64,000 nt of DNA from Deinococcus terrestris (GCF_009377345.1 NZ_WBSL01000005.1:62001-126000), one strand, 5' to 3'. Shown: positions 16,220 through 27,999, counted from the first letter of the stretch. Numbers and translations are program-made. Notes: a model not told the origin generated them from the sequence alone.

Positions 16220-16776
16220 CGCTCGTGGCGCTCGCCGTGGCGGTGCGTCAGGGGCGCGGGCGTGCGGCGCAGGGCAGCCTCGTGCACCGCGTCGCCCGTC
16301 TGCGGGTAGTCGGGGACGAAGGGCGTCCAGTGCACCAGCACCAGGTCGCCGCCGGGGGCCAGGCGCCCCGTCAGCGCGTCCAGCACGGCTTCCAGGTCGG
16401 CAGTGCTGAAGTAGTAGCCCACCTCGGAAAGGACGATCAGGTCGAAGGGGCCGTCTGGGGCCTCTTCCGGCAGGCGGCGGCGCTCGAAGGTCACGCCCTG
16501 GCGGCCTCGGTTGCGCTCGCGGGCGCGGGCCAGGGCCTGCTCGCTCACGTCCACACTCAGCAGGGCGTCCGCCCGCCCCGCCAGCAGGCCGGTCAGCACC
16601 CCGATGGAGCAGCCGACCTCCAGAGCGCGGGCGTAGCGCTCACGCGGCAGGGCGGTGAGGGTGCGGGCGTACTTGGCGTGCTCGTACTCGCTCGTCTCGA
16701 AGTTCCAGGGGTCGGCGTTGGCGCGGTACACGTCCTCGAAATAGCCGTCGTCCAGGGTCTTGTCGGGGGGGGTCAT
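16183..16776 (-). CDS. NodS-like SAM-dependent methyltransferase
   Basis: 197 residues. The start DDGYFEDVYRANADPWNFETSEYE is the hallmark N-terminus of the NodS/class I methyltransferase family. The SAM motif ALEVGCSIGVLTGLLA is at about residues 51-66, followed by SVDVSEQAL and the post-motif FDLIVLSEVGYYF. NodS N-methylates deacetylated glucosamine in rhizobial Nod factors; the substrate here is unknown. The start overlaps the PIG-L stop by four bases, and the two activities form a natural deacetylate-then-methylate pair. Confidence 0.88.
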   Translation of the reverse strand: MTPPDKTLDDGYFEDVYRANADPWNFETSEYEHAKYARTLTALPRERYARALEVGCSIGVLTGLLAGRADALLSVDVSEQALARARERNRGRQGVTFERRRLPEEAPDGPFDLIVLSEVGYYFSTADLEAVLDALTGRLAPGGDLVLVHWTPFVPDYPQTGDAVHEAALRRTPAPLTHRHGERHERYRLDVLGKPES

Positions 16777-17486
16777 GCGGGCACCTCCTGGGTCAGGACC
16801 TCATGGTACGTCTCGGTGCCGCTCAGCGCCCTCTCCACCAGGGTCGCGGGCAGGGTGAAGCCGTGCGGATCGTCCGCGATCAGGCCGAGCTGGGTGCGGT
16901 GGGCCAGGATCGCCCGCCGCTTGGGGGCCAGCCAGGGCCGCACGTCCAGCGTGAGGGGCCGGGTCTCGCCGGGGCGGGGGTGGTCGGCACTCTCGCCGCG
17001 CTCCTCCAGCCAGACCGTATAGGCCAGCCGCCGGACGGCGGGAAAGGCGCGGGCCGCCGAGAGCAGCGGTGCCCACGCCGCGCGGTGGTCGGGGTGGGGA
17101 TCGCGTGCCCAGGGCAGCAGCAGCGTGCCGGGCGGGGCCTCCCGGAAGGCGGCGAGGGCACCCCCGGCGATGGCCCCGGCGCAGGCGTGCAGTTCGCCGT
17201 CGGGCAATCCCAGCGCCCGGGTTCGCGCCCCGGGGACGCCCAGCTCGGCCAGCCCCGCCCGCCACTCCGCGAGCCTTGCCCCGGCCAGCCGCTCACGCGG
17301 GTACGTCTGCGAGTTGGGATGAGACAGCCCCCCGTCGCTGAGCAGGAGCACCCACACCTCCTGCCCGGCTCCGGAAAGTGCGGCGATCAGGCCGCCGCAC
17401 CCCAGCGCCTCGTCGTCGGGGTGGGGAGAGACGACCCAGACCGGGCCGGGGAGGGAGGATGGGGTCAGCGGCTCGCGGTGGCTCAC
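16773..17486 (-). CDS. PIG-L / LmbE-family deacetylase
   Basis: 237 residues. Zinc-dependent N-deacetylase family acting on GlcNAc-type substrates (GlcNAc-PI, MshB, BshB). The metal motif SPHPDDEALGCGG is at residues 20-32 and the third ligand region WARDPHPDHRA is near 128. The LSDGG and LGLPDGEL stretches are also typical. Start and stop overlap both neighbours by four bases, so acyl-CoA dehydrogenase, deacetylase and methyltransferase are one translational unit. Confidence 0.92.
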   Translation of the reverse strand: MSHREPLTPSSLPGPVWVVSPHPDDEALGCGGLIAALSGAGQEVWVLLLSDGGLSHPNSQTYPRERLAGARLAEWRAGLAELGVPGARTRALGLPDGELHACAGAIAGGALAAFREAPPGTLLLPWARDPHPDHRAAWAPLLSAARAFPAVRRLAYTVWLEERGESADHPRPGETRPLTLDVRPWLAPKRRAILAHRTQLGLIADDPHGFTLPATLVERALSGTETYHEVLTQEVPA

Positions 17487-18622
17487 CCCTCCTCCCAGGG
17501 GCTATTGCGGTCCTCGGGGGCGTCCAGCAGCCACGCGCCCACCGCCAGCCGCGCCGCGTCGGGGGCAGGCTGCCGGAGGTACATCCGCAGGTCGCGCAGC
17601 AGCCGCTCGGTGGGCCAGGGCGCCAGCAGGCCACGGGCACCCACCGCCCGCTCGGCGGCCTCGGCGGCGAGCAGGCAGGCGTCCTCGGTGGCGGTGCGGG
17701 CCAGGGCCACGTACGCGAGCAGGGGGGCAGGGTCAGCCCCGTCCGGCAGGGCGTCCATTCGTCTCTGGGCCTCGCGGGTGAGCTGCCAGGCTGCCTCCAG
17801 CCGCACCGCCACCTCCGCGAAGCGCAGGCGCTGCACGTCGTCCCCCGCACGGCCCAGGCCCCGCAGGACCGCCCGCGCCGAGGCGACCACGGCGTCCGCC
17901 CCGCCGAGTTGCACGGCCAGAAAACGCAGCGCCCCGCCGCCGAACTCGGGCTGGCGGTAGTAGTCGCCGGGCTGCCCGATCAGGTCCTCCTCCCTCACCT
18001 GCGCCCCGGTGTAGTCCACCCGGCCCGAGACGGTCGCCCGCATCCCCAGCGGCTGCCAGAAGGCGTGGTCGGGAGTGCCCGGCTCGCGCCCGGTGGGGAG
18101 CAGGACCATCACTCGGCCTCCCTCGGCCTCGGCGGGCAGCAAGGGGCGGGTCACGTGCCCCAGCCCGGAGGCGAAGGTCTTGCCGCCCGTGAGGGTCAGG
18201 CCCTCCGCCGCCCGCACCAGCCGCAGCCCCGGCCCGTCCTCGGTGTTCCACACGCCGAACAGCTCCCCGGCGTGGGCGTCCCGGGCGGCGCGGGCGAGCT
18301 GAGCGGGCGTGCCGTAGCGCTGGATCAGCCCCAGCGCGTTGACGTGGCCCTCGTAGACCCGGCCCACGGCCAGGCTGGCGCGGCCAATCTGCCGCAGCAG
18401 CCGCAGCAGCGCCTCGCCGCCCACGTCCCGGCCGCCCAGCGACGCGGGCAGGGGGGCGGTCAGCAGCCCCGCCCCCTGCAGGGCCTGGAAGGAGGCGGCG
18501 GGAAAGGCCCCGTCGGCGTCCCGCGCGGCGGCCTCGCCCTCCAACGCGGCGGCCACGGCGGCAGGCAGTCCGGCAAACGCAGCGTCCGGACGCTGCGGCG
18601 CCCCTGAAGTCCTGTCGGTCAC
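17483..18622 (-). CDS. Acyl-CoA dehydrogenase-family flavoprotein
   Basis: 379 residues. It has the acyl-CoA dehydrogenase architecture: N-terminal helices (LQGAGLLTAPLPASLGG), a middle beta domain with LTGGKTFASGLGHVTRPLL and FWQPLGMRATVSGRVDY, and a C-terminal helical bundle ending with a truncated ARGLLAPWPTERLLRDLR motif. The usual catalytic Glu is not obvious, as in many atypical members that act on acyl carriers or hydroxylate amines. First gene of the operon, with GTG six bases after TATCGT (leaderless). Confidence 0.85.
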   Translation of the reverse strand: MTDRTSGAPQRPDAAFAGLPAAVAAALEGEAAARDADGAFPAASFQALQGAGLLTAPLPASLGGRDVGGEALLRLLRQIGRASLAVGRVYEGHVNALGLIQRYGTPAQLARAARDAHAGELFGVWNTEDGPGLRLVRAAEGLTLTGGKTFASGLGHVTRPLLPAEAEGGRVMVLLPTGREPGTPDHAFWQPLGMRATVSGRVDYTGAQVREEDLIGQPGDYYRQPEFGGGALRFLAVQLGGADAVVASARAVLRGLGRAGDDVQRLRFAEVAVRLEAAWQLTREAQRRMDALPDGADPAPLLAYVALARTATEDACLLAAEAAERAVGARGLLAPWPTERLLRDLRMYLRQPAPDAARLAVGAWLLDAPEDRNSPWEEG

Positions 18623-18738
18623 CCCCGCACGATACGGCGTGGGGGACGCGGCGGGCGGTGGGGAATGACCCAGCGGGAGGGCAGGCCTGGAGAGGGGAAG
18701 CGACGGTCGGACTTCAGAGTGCCGCCGTCAGAAACGCG

Positions 18739-18771
18739 AGGAGGCCCGTGCTGCACGCGCACGGGCCTCCT
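18739..18771 (-). terminator. Hairpin ending the tRNA-Ala/tRNA-Met transcript
   Basis: A perfect 13-bp inverted repeat (AGGAGGCCCGTGC and its complement) with a seven-base loop. On the minus strand it follows tRNA-Met by 12 bases and is trailed by CGCGTTTC, a weak T tract. It could also stop plus-strand read-through. Confidence 0.5.
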
Positions 18772-18783
18772 GCAGATGCTTCT

Positions 18784-18860
<77 letters not shown>

Positions 18861-18893
18861 TTGAAAAGTGCCCCGCGCAGTGGCGGGGCCTTG

Positions 18894-18983
<90 letters not shown>

Positions 18984-18984
18984 A

Positions 18985-19680
18985 TTACAGCGGAGCTTCC
19001 ACCTTGTCAACGCCCGGCCCGGCGCTGCGGGCCGCCAGCCGCACGTACCCCTCGATCAGGTGGACGACCACCGGGTTGTGCGTGTGCACGCCGTGGGCCT
19101 CGCCGGGGCCGCCCTCGTCGATAAAGTGTGCGATCACGGCAGCCTCGCCGTCGCGGGCGAGCAAAAAGGGACGCTGGCCCTCGGCGGCGATAGGGGGCAG
19201 GCCCGCGAGCGCGGCGCGGCGCAGCTCCACCCCGCGCGGGGTCAGGCGCTCCAGCCGCTCGGCCAGGGGCGTCTCGCCCGCCATGTAGACCCGCTGCCGG
19301 GCATTCAGCGTGAGGTCCTCGCACAGGCTGCGGATGGCCGCCTCCCCGTAAAGGTGGTACACCGCCTCGGGGGCGGGGTCGGGAGCGAGGCGCGAGAGGT
19401 CGCGGTCGAGCGCCCCGAGGCGGTCATCAAAGGAACGCCGCGCCCGCGCGAGGTACTCACGGGCACTCAGGGGGGCATATTCCAGCGGGTTCTGGCCGAC
19501 CCGCGCGGCCAGGCCCCGGCCCTCAAGGCGTTCCAGGGTCTCGTAGATCTTGGGCCGGGGAATGCCTGCCTGCCGCGCCACGCGGGCGGGCACGGCGCGG
19601 CCGAGGGCAAGCAGAGCAGTGTAGGCCCGCGCCTCGTACTCGGTCAGGCCCAACGCTTGCAGGTGAATCACGGCGCTCAT
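18985..19680 (-). CDS. TrmB-like transcriptional regulator
   Basis: 231 residues. The N-terminal winged helix (LQALGLTEYEARAYTALLALG... IPRPKIYETLERLEGRGL) is the TrmB/sugar-specific regulator signature. A coiled segment (REYLARARRSFDDRL) and an effector-binding C-terminal domain follow. TrmB proteins respond to sugars or other metabolites; targets cannot be read here. Leaderless start: TATGCT, eight bases, ATG 19680. The stop lies 15 bases from the tRNA-Ala gene. Confidence 0.85.
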   Translation of the reverse strand: MSAVIHLQALGLTEYEARAYTALLALGRAVPARVARQAGIPRPKIYETLERLEGRGLAARVGQNPLEYAPLSAREYLARARRSFDDRLGALDRDLSRLAPDPAPEAVYHLYGEAAIRSLCEDLTLNARQRVYMAGETPLAERLERLTPRGVELRRAALAGLPPIAAEGQRPFLLARDGEAAVIAHFIDEGGPGEAHGVHTHNPVVVHLIEGYVRLAARSAGPGVDKVEAPL

Positions 19681-19738
19681 CTGCGCCCAGCATACGGGAA
19701 GCCCGGTGCGGGGTCCGGCCTTGGCGGGGTCCCCGCGC

Positions 19739-22204
19739 TCAGGCCGCCGTGTCCGGCGTGGCCTCCTCATCCGGCCGGGGGGCGAGTTGCCCGATGCCCA
19801 GCAGCAGCAACCCGATGACAGCGGTCGCCGCCCCCCGCAGCAGCCCGCCAAGGTCACCAAAGTCCAGGAACACCAGCTTCAACGCCCCCACCCCGAAGGC
19901 GGCCAGCCCCACCCACCAGCGCAGCGGGCGCCGCGACCGCCGGGCCTCTGCCAGCAGCGCCACCGCCGACGCCAGCAGCACGGCGGTCGAGGTCAGCGTG
20001 AACGGTCCACCGCCGCCCAGGAGAAACTCGGTGGTCCGGCCCGCCAGCGCGAGCAGCGCCAGGGTCAGGGCAGGCAGGGCCACGTCCTGCACCGGCAGGA
20101 GGCCGAGCCACCACTCGGCCTGATCGCGGTCGCCGCGAGGGTCCGGGCCACGTCTGAGCCGCCTCCATCCGGCAGGGGTGCCCAGCAGGGCCAGGGCGGC
20201 CCCCGTCGCCGCCGCACCCAGCAGGCGCCAGAGGCCCACGCCGGAACCCGCAGGCCCCTCCAGCATCGTCCCCACGCTGGCCAGCACTGCCACCCCCAGC
20301 ACCGGCCAGGCCCGCCAGGGGGGCCGAGTCTCGCCGGGCAGGGCCGCGAGGACCACCGCGAGAAGCGCGAGGAAGGGCGCGGCCCGTTCCTCCACCCCGT
20401 CCACCTCCGGCCCAGTCAGGAGGCCCAGGGCAGCGGTCCCCACGGCGAGCCCCTCCAGGCCCCGGCGCAGCCCGGCAGGCAGCAGCGGGCGGTGCACCCC
20501 GGCGAGGGCATACAGCAGCCCGCCCGCAAGCAGACCGTGCACCGCGAAGGCCCCGCCAGTGGGCGCGGAGACCACCCCCAGCGGGATCAGAAAGAGCCCG
20601 CCCGCCACCGCGCCCCACACCAGTGTGCCCGCGAGCCGCCCGCGCCCGGCGCGGTGCAGGGCCAGGGTCGCCGCCGAGAGCAGGACGACCACTCCGGCCG
20701 ACGCGAGAAAGCGCGTTCCCGAGCCGAGGCTTCCCAGCCAGCCCCCCGACAGGGAGAACCCGTGCACCAGCGTCACCGAGGCCAGGCCCGCGACGGCGGC
20801 CCCCGCCCGCCCCGCCAGCACGAGGCCCCCGCCCAGCGCCAGGGCCGCCACGACGGGCGACGACGGCCAGGGGCCTAGCAGGTGATCGGCCAGGATCAGG
20901 CCCAACCCGGCAGCCCCCACCCCGCGCCACACCGGGGAGTGCAGGCCCGCCCCCAGCAGCGCCACCCCCGACGCCAGCCCCAGCAGCCGGGTGGAGGTCC
21001 GCCAGCCGTCCAGCCCCAGGGCCAGCGCCCCGCCCAGCGTGCCCACGCCGACGCCCAGCACCGCGTCCCGCAGCGCGGCGGCGCCCGGTCCCCGGCGGTG
21101 CAGCCCCAGCGCCAGCCCCCCGCAGATGGCCCCGACCCCCAGCAGCGTGGCAACCACGAGCGGCCGCGCCGCCCCCGGACCGTCGTCCAGAGCCCGCAGC
21201 AGCGGCGCCGCACCTGCCAGCCCCGCGAGCAGGACCCCGGCCGCTCCCAGGAGGACTCGCCCCGGCAGCCACGCGGGGACGGCAGCGGCCACGTCTTCCC
21301 GCTCGCCGCGCAGGGCGACCGCCAGCGCCGCGCACACCGCGCCCAGCAGCAGCCCGCCCCACAGCAGCGGGTGCCCGGCTTGCCCGTGAAGCTGCGTGGT
21401 GACGACCAGCCCCAGCAGTCCCACCGCCGGGAGGAGGGCCAGCAGGCCGCTGCCCGCAGGCCGCAGGCGCCGCTCCGCGAGGACGGTCGCCCCGGCCACC
21501 CCCAGCAACGCCAGCCCCGGAAAGGTCGGCTCCCCGAGGTTGTCGGCCAGCAGCCACGTCGCCAAGCTCGCGCCGCTGAGCGCCGTGGCGGTGCCCAGCA
21601 GTCGGCCCCGCGCGGCCCCGTGCAGACCGACCCCCAGGCTGAGCGCCAGAATCGCGGCCAGGACCGTGCCCGCCGAGGCCACCTCCGCCCCCACCAGTGC
21701 CCCCAGGCACAGGGCGAGGAGGCCGTACCCCAGCCCCCGCATCGCCTCCCCGATGACCGGCGCGGCCCGGCCCGCCGCCGCGTACAGGACCACGGCCAGG
21801 GCGGCGGCCACCCCCAGCAGCACCTCGCGGGTCAGGACGCCACTGCGGGCCAGCGCCGCGAGAAACCACGCCGCCCCCACCAGCGTGACCCCAGCCCCCA
21901 GGACTGCGAACACCGTGCGGGACGGGATGGGGGTGCGGGCAGGGCGCGGCACTTTTTCGGCAGGCTCATCTTCCGGCCAGACGGGGGCTGGCGGGGCGGC
22001 GCCCGGAGGGGCAGCCGGAGGAACATAGGGCTCCGGGTCCGCAGCAGCTTCCGGAGACGGCGGAGCGACGCGGACCCGCGCCCGCGTCTGGGCTTCCAGC
22101 GCCTCCAGGCGGTCACGCAACCCCCGCACCTCCCGGCCCAGAGCCGACAGGCGGACCAGCGCGGCGAGGCCCAGCACCAGCAGCGCGAGCAGCAGCAGGG
22201 ACAT
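19739..22204 (-). CDS. DUF2339-family polytopic membrane protein
   Basis: 821 residues, dominated by about 20 or more consecutive hydrophobic Ala/Leu/Val/Gly segments. It starts with a membrane helix (SLLLLALLVLGLAALVRL), then a coiled coil (LSALGREVRGLRDRLEALE) and a Pro-rich cytoplasmic linker before the membrane bundle, the layout of DUF2339 proteins of unknown function. Leaderless start: TACGCT, six bases, ATG 22204. The long open frames seen on the opposite strand are GC-skew artefacts of this gene. Confidence 0.85.
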   Translation of the reverse strand: MSLLLLALLVLGLAALVRLSALGREVRGLRDRLEALEAQTRARVRVAPPSPEAAADPEPYVPPAAPPGAAPPAPVWPEDEPAEKVPRPARTPIPSRTVFAVLGAGVTLVGAAWFLAALARSGVLTREVLLGVAAALAVVLYAAAGRAAPVIGEAMRGLGYGLLALCLGALVGAEVASAGTVLAAILALSLGVGLHGAARGRLLGTATALSGASLATWLLADNLGEPTFPGLALLGVAGATVLAERRLRPAGSGLLALLPAVGLLGLVVTTQLHGQAGHPLLWGGLLLGAVCAALAVALRGEREDVAAAVPAWLPGRVLLGAAGVLLAGLAGAAPLLRALDDGPGAARPLVVATLLGVGAICGGLALGLHRRGPGAAALRDAVLGVGVGTLGGALALGLDGWRTSTRLLGLASGVALLGAGLHSPVWRGVGAAGLGLILADHLLGPWPSSPVVAALALGGGLVLAGRAGAAVAGLASVTLVHGFSLSGGWLGSLGSGTRFLASAGVVVLLSAATLALHRAGRGRLAGTLVWGAVAGGLFLIPLGVVSAPTGGAFAVHGLLAGGLLYALAGVHRPLLPAGLRRGLEGLAVGTAALGLLTGPEVDGVEERAAPFLALLAVVLAALPGETRPPWRAWPVLGVAVLASVGTMLEGPAGSGVGLWRLLGAAATGAALALLGTPAGWRRLRRGPDPRGDRDQAEWWLGLLPVQDVALPALTLALLALAGRTTEFLLGGGGPFTLTSTAVLLASAVALLAEARRSRRPLRWWVGLAAFGVGALKLVFLDFGDLGGLLRGAATAVIGLLLLGIGQLAPRPDEEATPDTAA

Positions 22205-22366
22205 GGGCGCAGCGTACCCGACAGCGGGTTGCGACGACCGGCCCCATCCTTGAGCGGGGCCTTCAACGCGAAGGGAGGAACGCGCCCCGCACTGGCGTGC
22301 ACCGTTCACGCAAGCCCGGTCTGAAATGTGCCTCCGCTTGGACGCCGCCTGCCCGAGCGGCGAGGG

Positions 22367-23104
22367 TCAGACCGACACCGACACCCCACACGCCTGGAAA
22401 ACCGCGGCGGCGGCGAGCACGTCCTCGCGTGAGGCGGCGGGGGTGTCGGCCAGGGGATAGTTCAGCCCACGGGCCTCCCACTTGCCGCGTCCGAGCTGGT
22501 GGAAGGGCAGGATCTCCACCCGTTCCACACCCTGCAACCCCGCCACGAACCGGGCCAGCCCCGACATGTTCGCGGGGTCGTCGGTCAGCCCCGGCACCAG
22601 CACGAAGCGCACCCACATCGGGCGGCCCAACCGCGCCAGCCGCTCGGCGAAGCGCCGCACCGGGTCGACCTCCGCGCCGGTCACCCGGCGGTGGGTGGCC
22701 CCGTCCCAGGACTTGATGTCCAGCAGCACGAGGTCGATCTCCTGCAAGTCCTCGTCGCTGAGGCGGTCGCCCAGCGCCCCGTTGGTGTCCAGTGCCGTAT
22801 GCAGGCCCCGCGCCCGGCACCCGCGCAGCACCTCCATCACGAAGGGCGCCTGCACCAGCGGCTCTCCCCCACTCACCGTGACGCCGCCTCGCCCCGCCCG
22901 CATGAAGGGCGCGTAGCGCATCACCTCATTCACCAGTTCGCTTGCCTGAACTGGCTGCCCGTCCTTCAGGTGCCAGGTGTCGGGGTTGTGGCAGTACTGG
23001 CAGCGAAACTGGCAGCCGGTCGTCCACACGACCGTTCGCAGGCCGGGGCCGTCGTAGGCCGAGCCGGTGGTGTAGCTGTGGATGTAGCCGGTGAGGTCCT
23101 GCAT
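22367..23104 (-). CDS. pflA: Pyruvate formate-lyase activating enzyme
   Basis: 245 residues. A radical SAM enzyme that installs the glycyl radical on PflB. The motif CQFRCQYC (CxxxCxxC) is at residues 31-38, preceded by the family signature DGPGLRTVVWTTGC and followed by VTVSGGEPLVQ (GGE). The nearest neighbour upstream on the same strand is pflB with 58 bases between them, so they form an operon. Length is normal. Confidence 0.95.
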   Translation of the reverse strand: MQDLTGYIHSYTTGSAYDGPGLRTVVWTTGCQFRCQYCHNPDTWHLKDGQPVQASELVNEVMRYAPFMRAGRGGVTVSGGEPLVQAPFVMEVLRGCRARGLHTALDTNGALGDRLSDEDLQEIDLVLLDIKSWDGATHRRVTGAEVDPVRRFAERLARLGRPMWVRFVLVPGLTDDPANMSGLARFVAGLQGVERVEILPFHQLGRGKWEARGLNYPLADTPAASREDVLAAAAVFQACGVSVSV

Positions 23105-23162
23105 GGCTGGGTGCCTTTCTGGAGGGAGGACGGGGAGATGACGTTTCCCCGCCCCCGGAGGG

Positions 23163-25415
23163 TCACATCGCCCCGTGGAAGGTGCGGTTCACCACGTCGA
23201 GCTGCTGCTCGCGGGTCAGCTTGATGAAGTTCACGGCGTAGCCCGACACGCGGATGGTGAGCTGCGGGTAGTTCTCGGGGTGCTCCATCGCGTCGAGCAG
23301 CGTCTCGCGGCCCAGTACGTTGACATTCATGTGAAAGCCGCCCGAGCCGAAGTAGGCGTCCAGCAGCCCGCTGAGGTTGGCCGCCCGTTCCTCCTCACGC
23401 CCCAGCGCCGAGGGCACCACCGAGGTCGTCCACGAGATGCCGTCCTGGGCACTCTCGTAGGGCAGCTTGGCGAGCGAGAGGGCCGCCGCGACTATGCCGT
23501 GCCGGTCCCGGCCATGCATGGGGTTGGCGCCGGGCGCGAAGGGTTCCCCGTGGCGGCGGCCGTCGGGGGTGTTGCCGGTATTTTTGCCGTACACCACGTT
23601 GGACGTGATCGTCAGGACCGACTGGGTGTGGGCAGCATTCCGGTAGGTGGGGTGTCCGCGCAGCTTGTGCATGAAACGCTTGACGAGGTCCACTGCGATC
23701 GCGTCCACCCGGTCGTCGTTGTTGCCATACTTGGGGAAGTCGCCCTCCACCACGTAGTCCACGATCAGTCCGCGCTCGTCTCGCACCGGGCGCACCCGCG
23801 CGTAGCGAATCGCCGCGAGGCTGTCGGCCACCACCGAGAGGCCCGCGATGCCGAAGGCCATCGTGCGCCGGGGATTGTGGTCGTGCAGCGCCATCTCGAT
23901 TCGCTCGTAGGCGTACTTGTCGTGCATGTAGTGGATGCAGTTAAGGGCGTTCACGTACACCCCGGCCAGCCAGTCCATCATGCCGTCGAAGCGGGCCATG
24001 ACCTCGTCGTACTCCAGCACGTCCCCGGCATAGACCTCACCCGCCGGGCCGATCTGCTCGCCGCTGATCTCGTCGCGGCCACCGTTGATCGCATACAGCA
24101 GCGTCTTGGCGAGGTTGACGCGGGCGCCGAAGAGCTGCATCTGCTCGCCCACCGTCATCGCCGATACGCAGCAGGCGATCGCGGTGTCGTCGCCGGTCAG
24201 CGGGCGCATCAGGTCGTCACTCTCGTACTGAATGGAACTCGTGTCGATGCTGACCTGGGCGCAGAACTCCTTGAAGCCTTCCGGCAGCGCGGGCGACCAC
24301 AGCACCGTCAGGTTGGGTTCGGGCGACGGCCCCAGCGTGTACAGGGTGTTGAGGTACCGGAAACTGGTTTTCGTGACGAGCGGGCGGCCGTCCTGCCCGA
24401 TGCCGCCTAGGCTCTCGGTCACCCAGGTGGGGTCGCCGGAGAAGAGGGCGTCGTACTCCTTTGTCCGCAGGAAACGCACGATCCGCAGCTTCATCACGAA
24501 GTCGTCCACGAGTTCCTGCGCCTCTTCCTCGGTCAGCCGCCCCCCGCGCAGGTCGCGCTCGAAATAGATGTCGAGGAAGGTAGAAGTGCGGCCCAGGCTC
24601 ATTGCGGCGCCGTTCTGCTCCTTGACCGCCGCGAGGTACGCGAAGTACAGCCACTGCACGGCTTCCTGCGCGGTCGTGGCAGGCCCGGAGAGGTCGAAGC
24701 CGTAGCTCGCCGCCATCTCGCGCAGTTCGTGCAGGGCGCGGATCTGCTCGGAGAGTTCCTCGCGGTCGCGGATCACGTCCTCGGAGGAGGGAAGGTCGTC
24801 CAGGCTGGCCTTTTCCGCGAGCTTGGCCGAGACCAGGCGGTCCACCCCGTACAGCGCCACCCGGCGGTAGTCCCCGATGATGCGGCCCCGGCCGTAGGCG
24901 TCGGGCAGGCCGGTCACGATATGCGATTTGCGGGCGCGGCGAATCTCAGGCGTATAAGCGTCGAACACGCCCTCGTTGTGGGTCTTGCGGTACCGCGTGA
25001 AGATCTCGCGCACCCCGGGGTCCGGTGTGAAGCCGTAGTTTTCCAGGCTGCTTTCAACCATGCGCCAGCCGCCGTTGGGGAAGATCGCCCGCTTGAGCGG
25101 CGCGTCGGTTTGCAGGCCCACGATCAATTCGCGCTCCCGGTCGATGTAGCCCGGCGCGTGCGCGGTGATGGAACTCGGAATCTGCGACACGTCCAGCACG
25201 CCCCGCTCACGCTCCTGCCGGAACAGCTCCCCGAGCTGCGCCCACAGCGCCTGCGTGCGCGGGGTGGCCCCGGCCAGAAAGCTGCTGCCGCCGGTGTAGG
25301 GCGTGAAGTTGCGAACGATGAAGTCGCGCACGTTGATGGTGGTCTGCCAGGGGCCGGGGGTGAACTGGTGCCAGGCGTCAGGGGTCGCGGTGGGTTGCGG
25401 AATCCGGGGGGTCAT
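23163..25415 (-). CDS. pflB: Pyruvate formate-lyase (formate acetyltransferase)
   Basis: 750 residues. It cleaves pyruvate with CoA to acetyl-CoA and formate by glycyl radical chemistry. The catalytic cysteine pair is in [12 protein letters not shown], and the radical glycine is in the C-terminal RVSGYAV. Length and sequence are close to the E. coli-type enzyme. ATG 25415 is preceded by TTTGGAGGAG, a clear Shine-Dalgarno, unlike the leaderless neighbours. The enzyme is oxygen-sensitive and unusual in a mainly aerobic genus. Confidence 0.96.
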   Translation of the reverse strand: MTPRIPQPTATPDAWHQFTPGPWQTTINVRDFIVRNFTPYTGGSSFLAGATPRTQALWAQLGELFRQERERGVLDVSQIPSSITAHAPGYIDRERELIVGLQTDAPLKRAIFPNGGWRMVESSLENYGFTPDPGVREIFTRYRKTHNEGVFDAYTPEIRRARKSHIVTGLPDAYGRGRIIGDYRRVALYGVDRLVSAKLAEKASLDDLPSSEDVIRDREELSEQIRALHELREMAASYGFDLSGPATTAQEAVQWLYFAYLAAVKEQNGAAMSLGRTSTFLDIYFERDLRGGRLTEEEAQELVDDFVMKLRIVRFLRTKEYDALFSGDPTWVTESLGGIGQDGRPLVTKTSFRYLNTLYTLGPSPEPNLTVLWSPALPEGFKEFCAQVSIDTSSIQYESDDLMRPLTGDDTAIACCVSAMTVGEQMQLFGARVNLAKTLLYAINGGRDEISGEQIGPAGEVYAGDVLEYDEVMARFDGMMDWLAGVYVNALNCIHYMHDKYAYERIEMALHDHNPRRTMAFGIAGLSVVADSLAAIRYARVRPVRDERGLIVDYVVEGDFPKYGNNDDRVDAIAVDLVKRFMHKLRGHPTYRNAAHTQSVLTITSNVVYGKNTGNTPDGRRHGEPFAPGANPMHGRDRHGIVAAALSLAKLPYESAQDGISWTTSVVPSALGREEERAANLSGLLDAYFGSGGFHMNVNVLGRETLLDAMEHPENYPQLTIRVSGYAVNFIKLTREQQLDVVNRTFHGAM

Positions 25416-25438
25416 GGCTCGCTCCTCCAAACAGAGGG

Positions 25439-25452
25439 TCACTACCTCGTGA
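25439..25452. promoter_or_regulatory. Candidate operator upstream of pflB
   Basis: A perfect inverted repeat TCAC-N6-GTGA lies 24 bases before the pflB start, in its presumed leader. The half-sites resemble those of CRP/FNR-family regulators in reversed order. Only the symmetry is observed; function is inference. Confidence 0.25.
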
Positions 25453-25605
25453 TGCCTTTCACGACCCTCTTTGACCCTATGCTACGGCGCCCCCTCCGGC
25501 AGGAGAAACAGTTCCGGACGGGGGGACTGACCATCCGGGGTGGTCAATGCCGGTGGGAGGGACGAGGCTGACCGGGGCGCAGCCAGCCCCAGAACGCCGC
25601 CAACG

Positions 25606-25631
25606 GAAAAACCCCGGCTGAGCCGAGGTTT
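25606..25631 (-). terminator. Rho-independent terminator of the tRNA-Ile/tRNA-Val transcript
   Basis: On the minus strand AACCTCGGC pairs with GCCGGGGTT, and a run of T follows (A at 25607-25611 on the plus strand). It lies just after tRNA-Val. Confidence 0.75.
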
Positions 25632-25636
25632 CTGTG

Positions 25637-25711
<75 letters not shown>

Positions 25712-25720
25712 GAGACGTTC

Positions 25721-25796
<76 letters not shown>

Positions 25797-25882
25797 TTGG
25801 GCCAGCGAGCGAGAGGAAGTGTACCGGGGGGGGCCGCCCCTTGTCAAACCTGGGGGCAGGCCGGGGTGGTAGCGTGCAGGTC

Positions 25883-27241
<1,359 letters not shown>

Positions 27242-27999
27242 AGGCTTCGGGGTGGTCGAGGTTGGAGAGGTGCGCGGCCTCCGGGATGACCCGCAGCTCA
27301 CCGCGCCCCGCGTCCGCGATCTCCTGGCCCAGTTCCACGGGCGTGATCTCGTCCTGCTCGCCCACGAGCACGAGGAGGGGCACCTCCAGCCCGCGCAGGG
27401 TGTCCCGGTGCTCGCCGCGCACGGCCATCGCCCGCAGCGCCCCGGCGATCCCCTCACGGGAGGCGGCCTCGATCATCGGGCGCACCCGGCGGAAGGTCGC
27501 GGGCGAGTGCTCCTTCTCGGCGGCCTCCACGATGAAGTCGCGGCCTTCTTCCTCCACCCGGTCGGCCTGCTCGCGGCGGTCCTCGGTCTTTTCGGGGGTG
27601 TCGGCCCGCAGCGACGTGTCGGCCAGCACCACGCGGGCGAAACGCTCCGGCGCCTGCCGCAGCAGTTCCATCGCCAGGTAACCGCCCATGCTCAGGCCCA
27701 CCACGGCGAGGGGGTCACCCTCCGGCAGCGTTCCGAGCAGGTCGCGGGCGGCGTCCTCCAGGGTGGTCATCGCCCCCTCCTCTCCCCCGAAGCCGGGGAG
27801 GTTGGGAGCGATGACGCGGAAGCCTTCGGCCTCCAGCACGGCCCGCTGGTCGTCCCACATGGCAGCGGAAAGGGGGTAGGCGTGGAGGAGCAGCACGGTT
27901 CGGGGCGCGGGGGCGGTCATGGGGTCAGGCTAGGCCGCTGAGAGCGGAAGGGCCATTGAGCGGGCCTTGAGCCGAGCGGGCCGCGCTAGCATCCCACTC

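Noticed and set aside
19700..22310. Long plus-strand frames opposite the DUF2339 gene
   Set aside because: Pro/Arg/Gln-rich low-complexity translations typical of antisense frames in GC-rich DNA.
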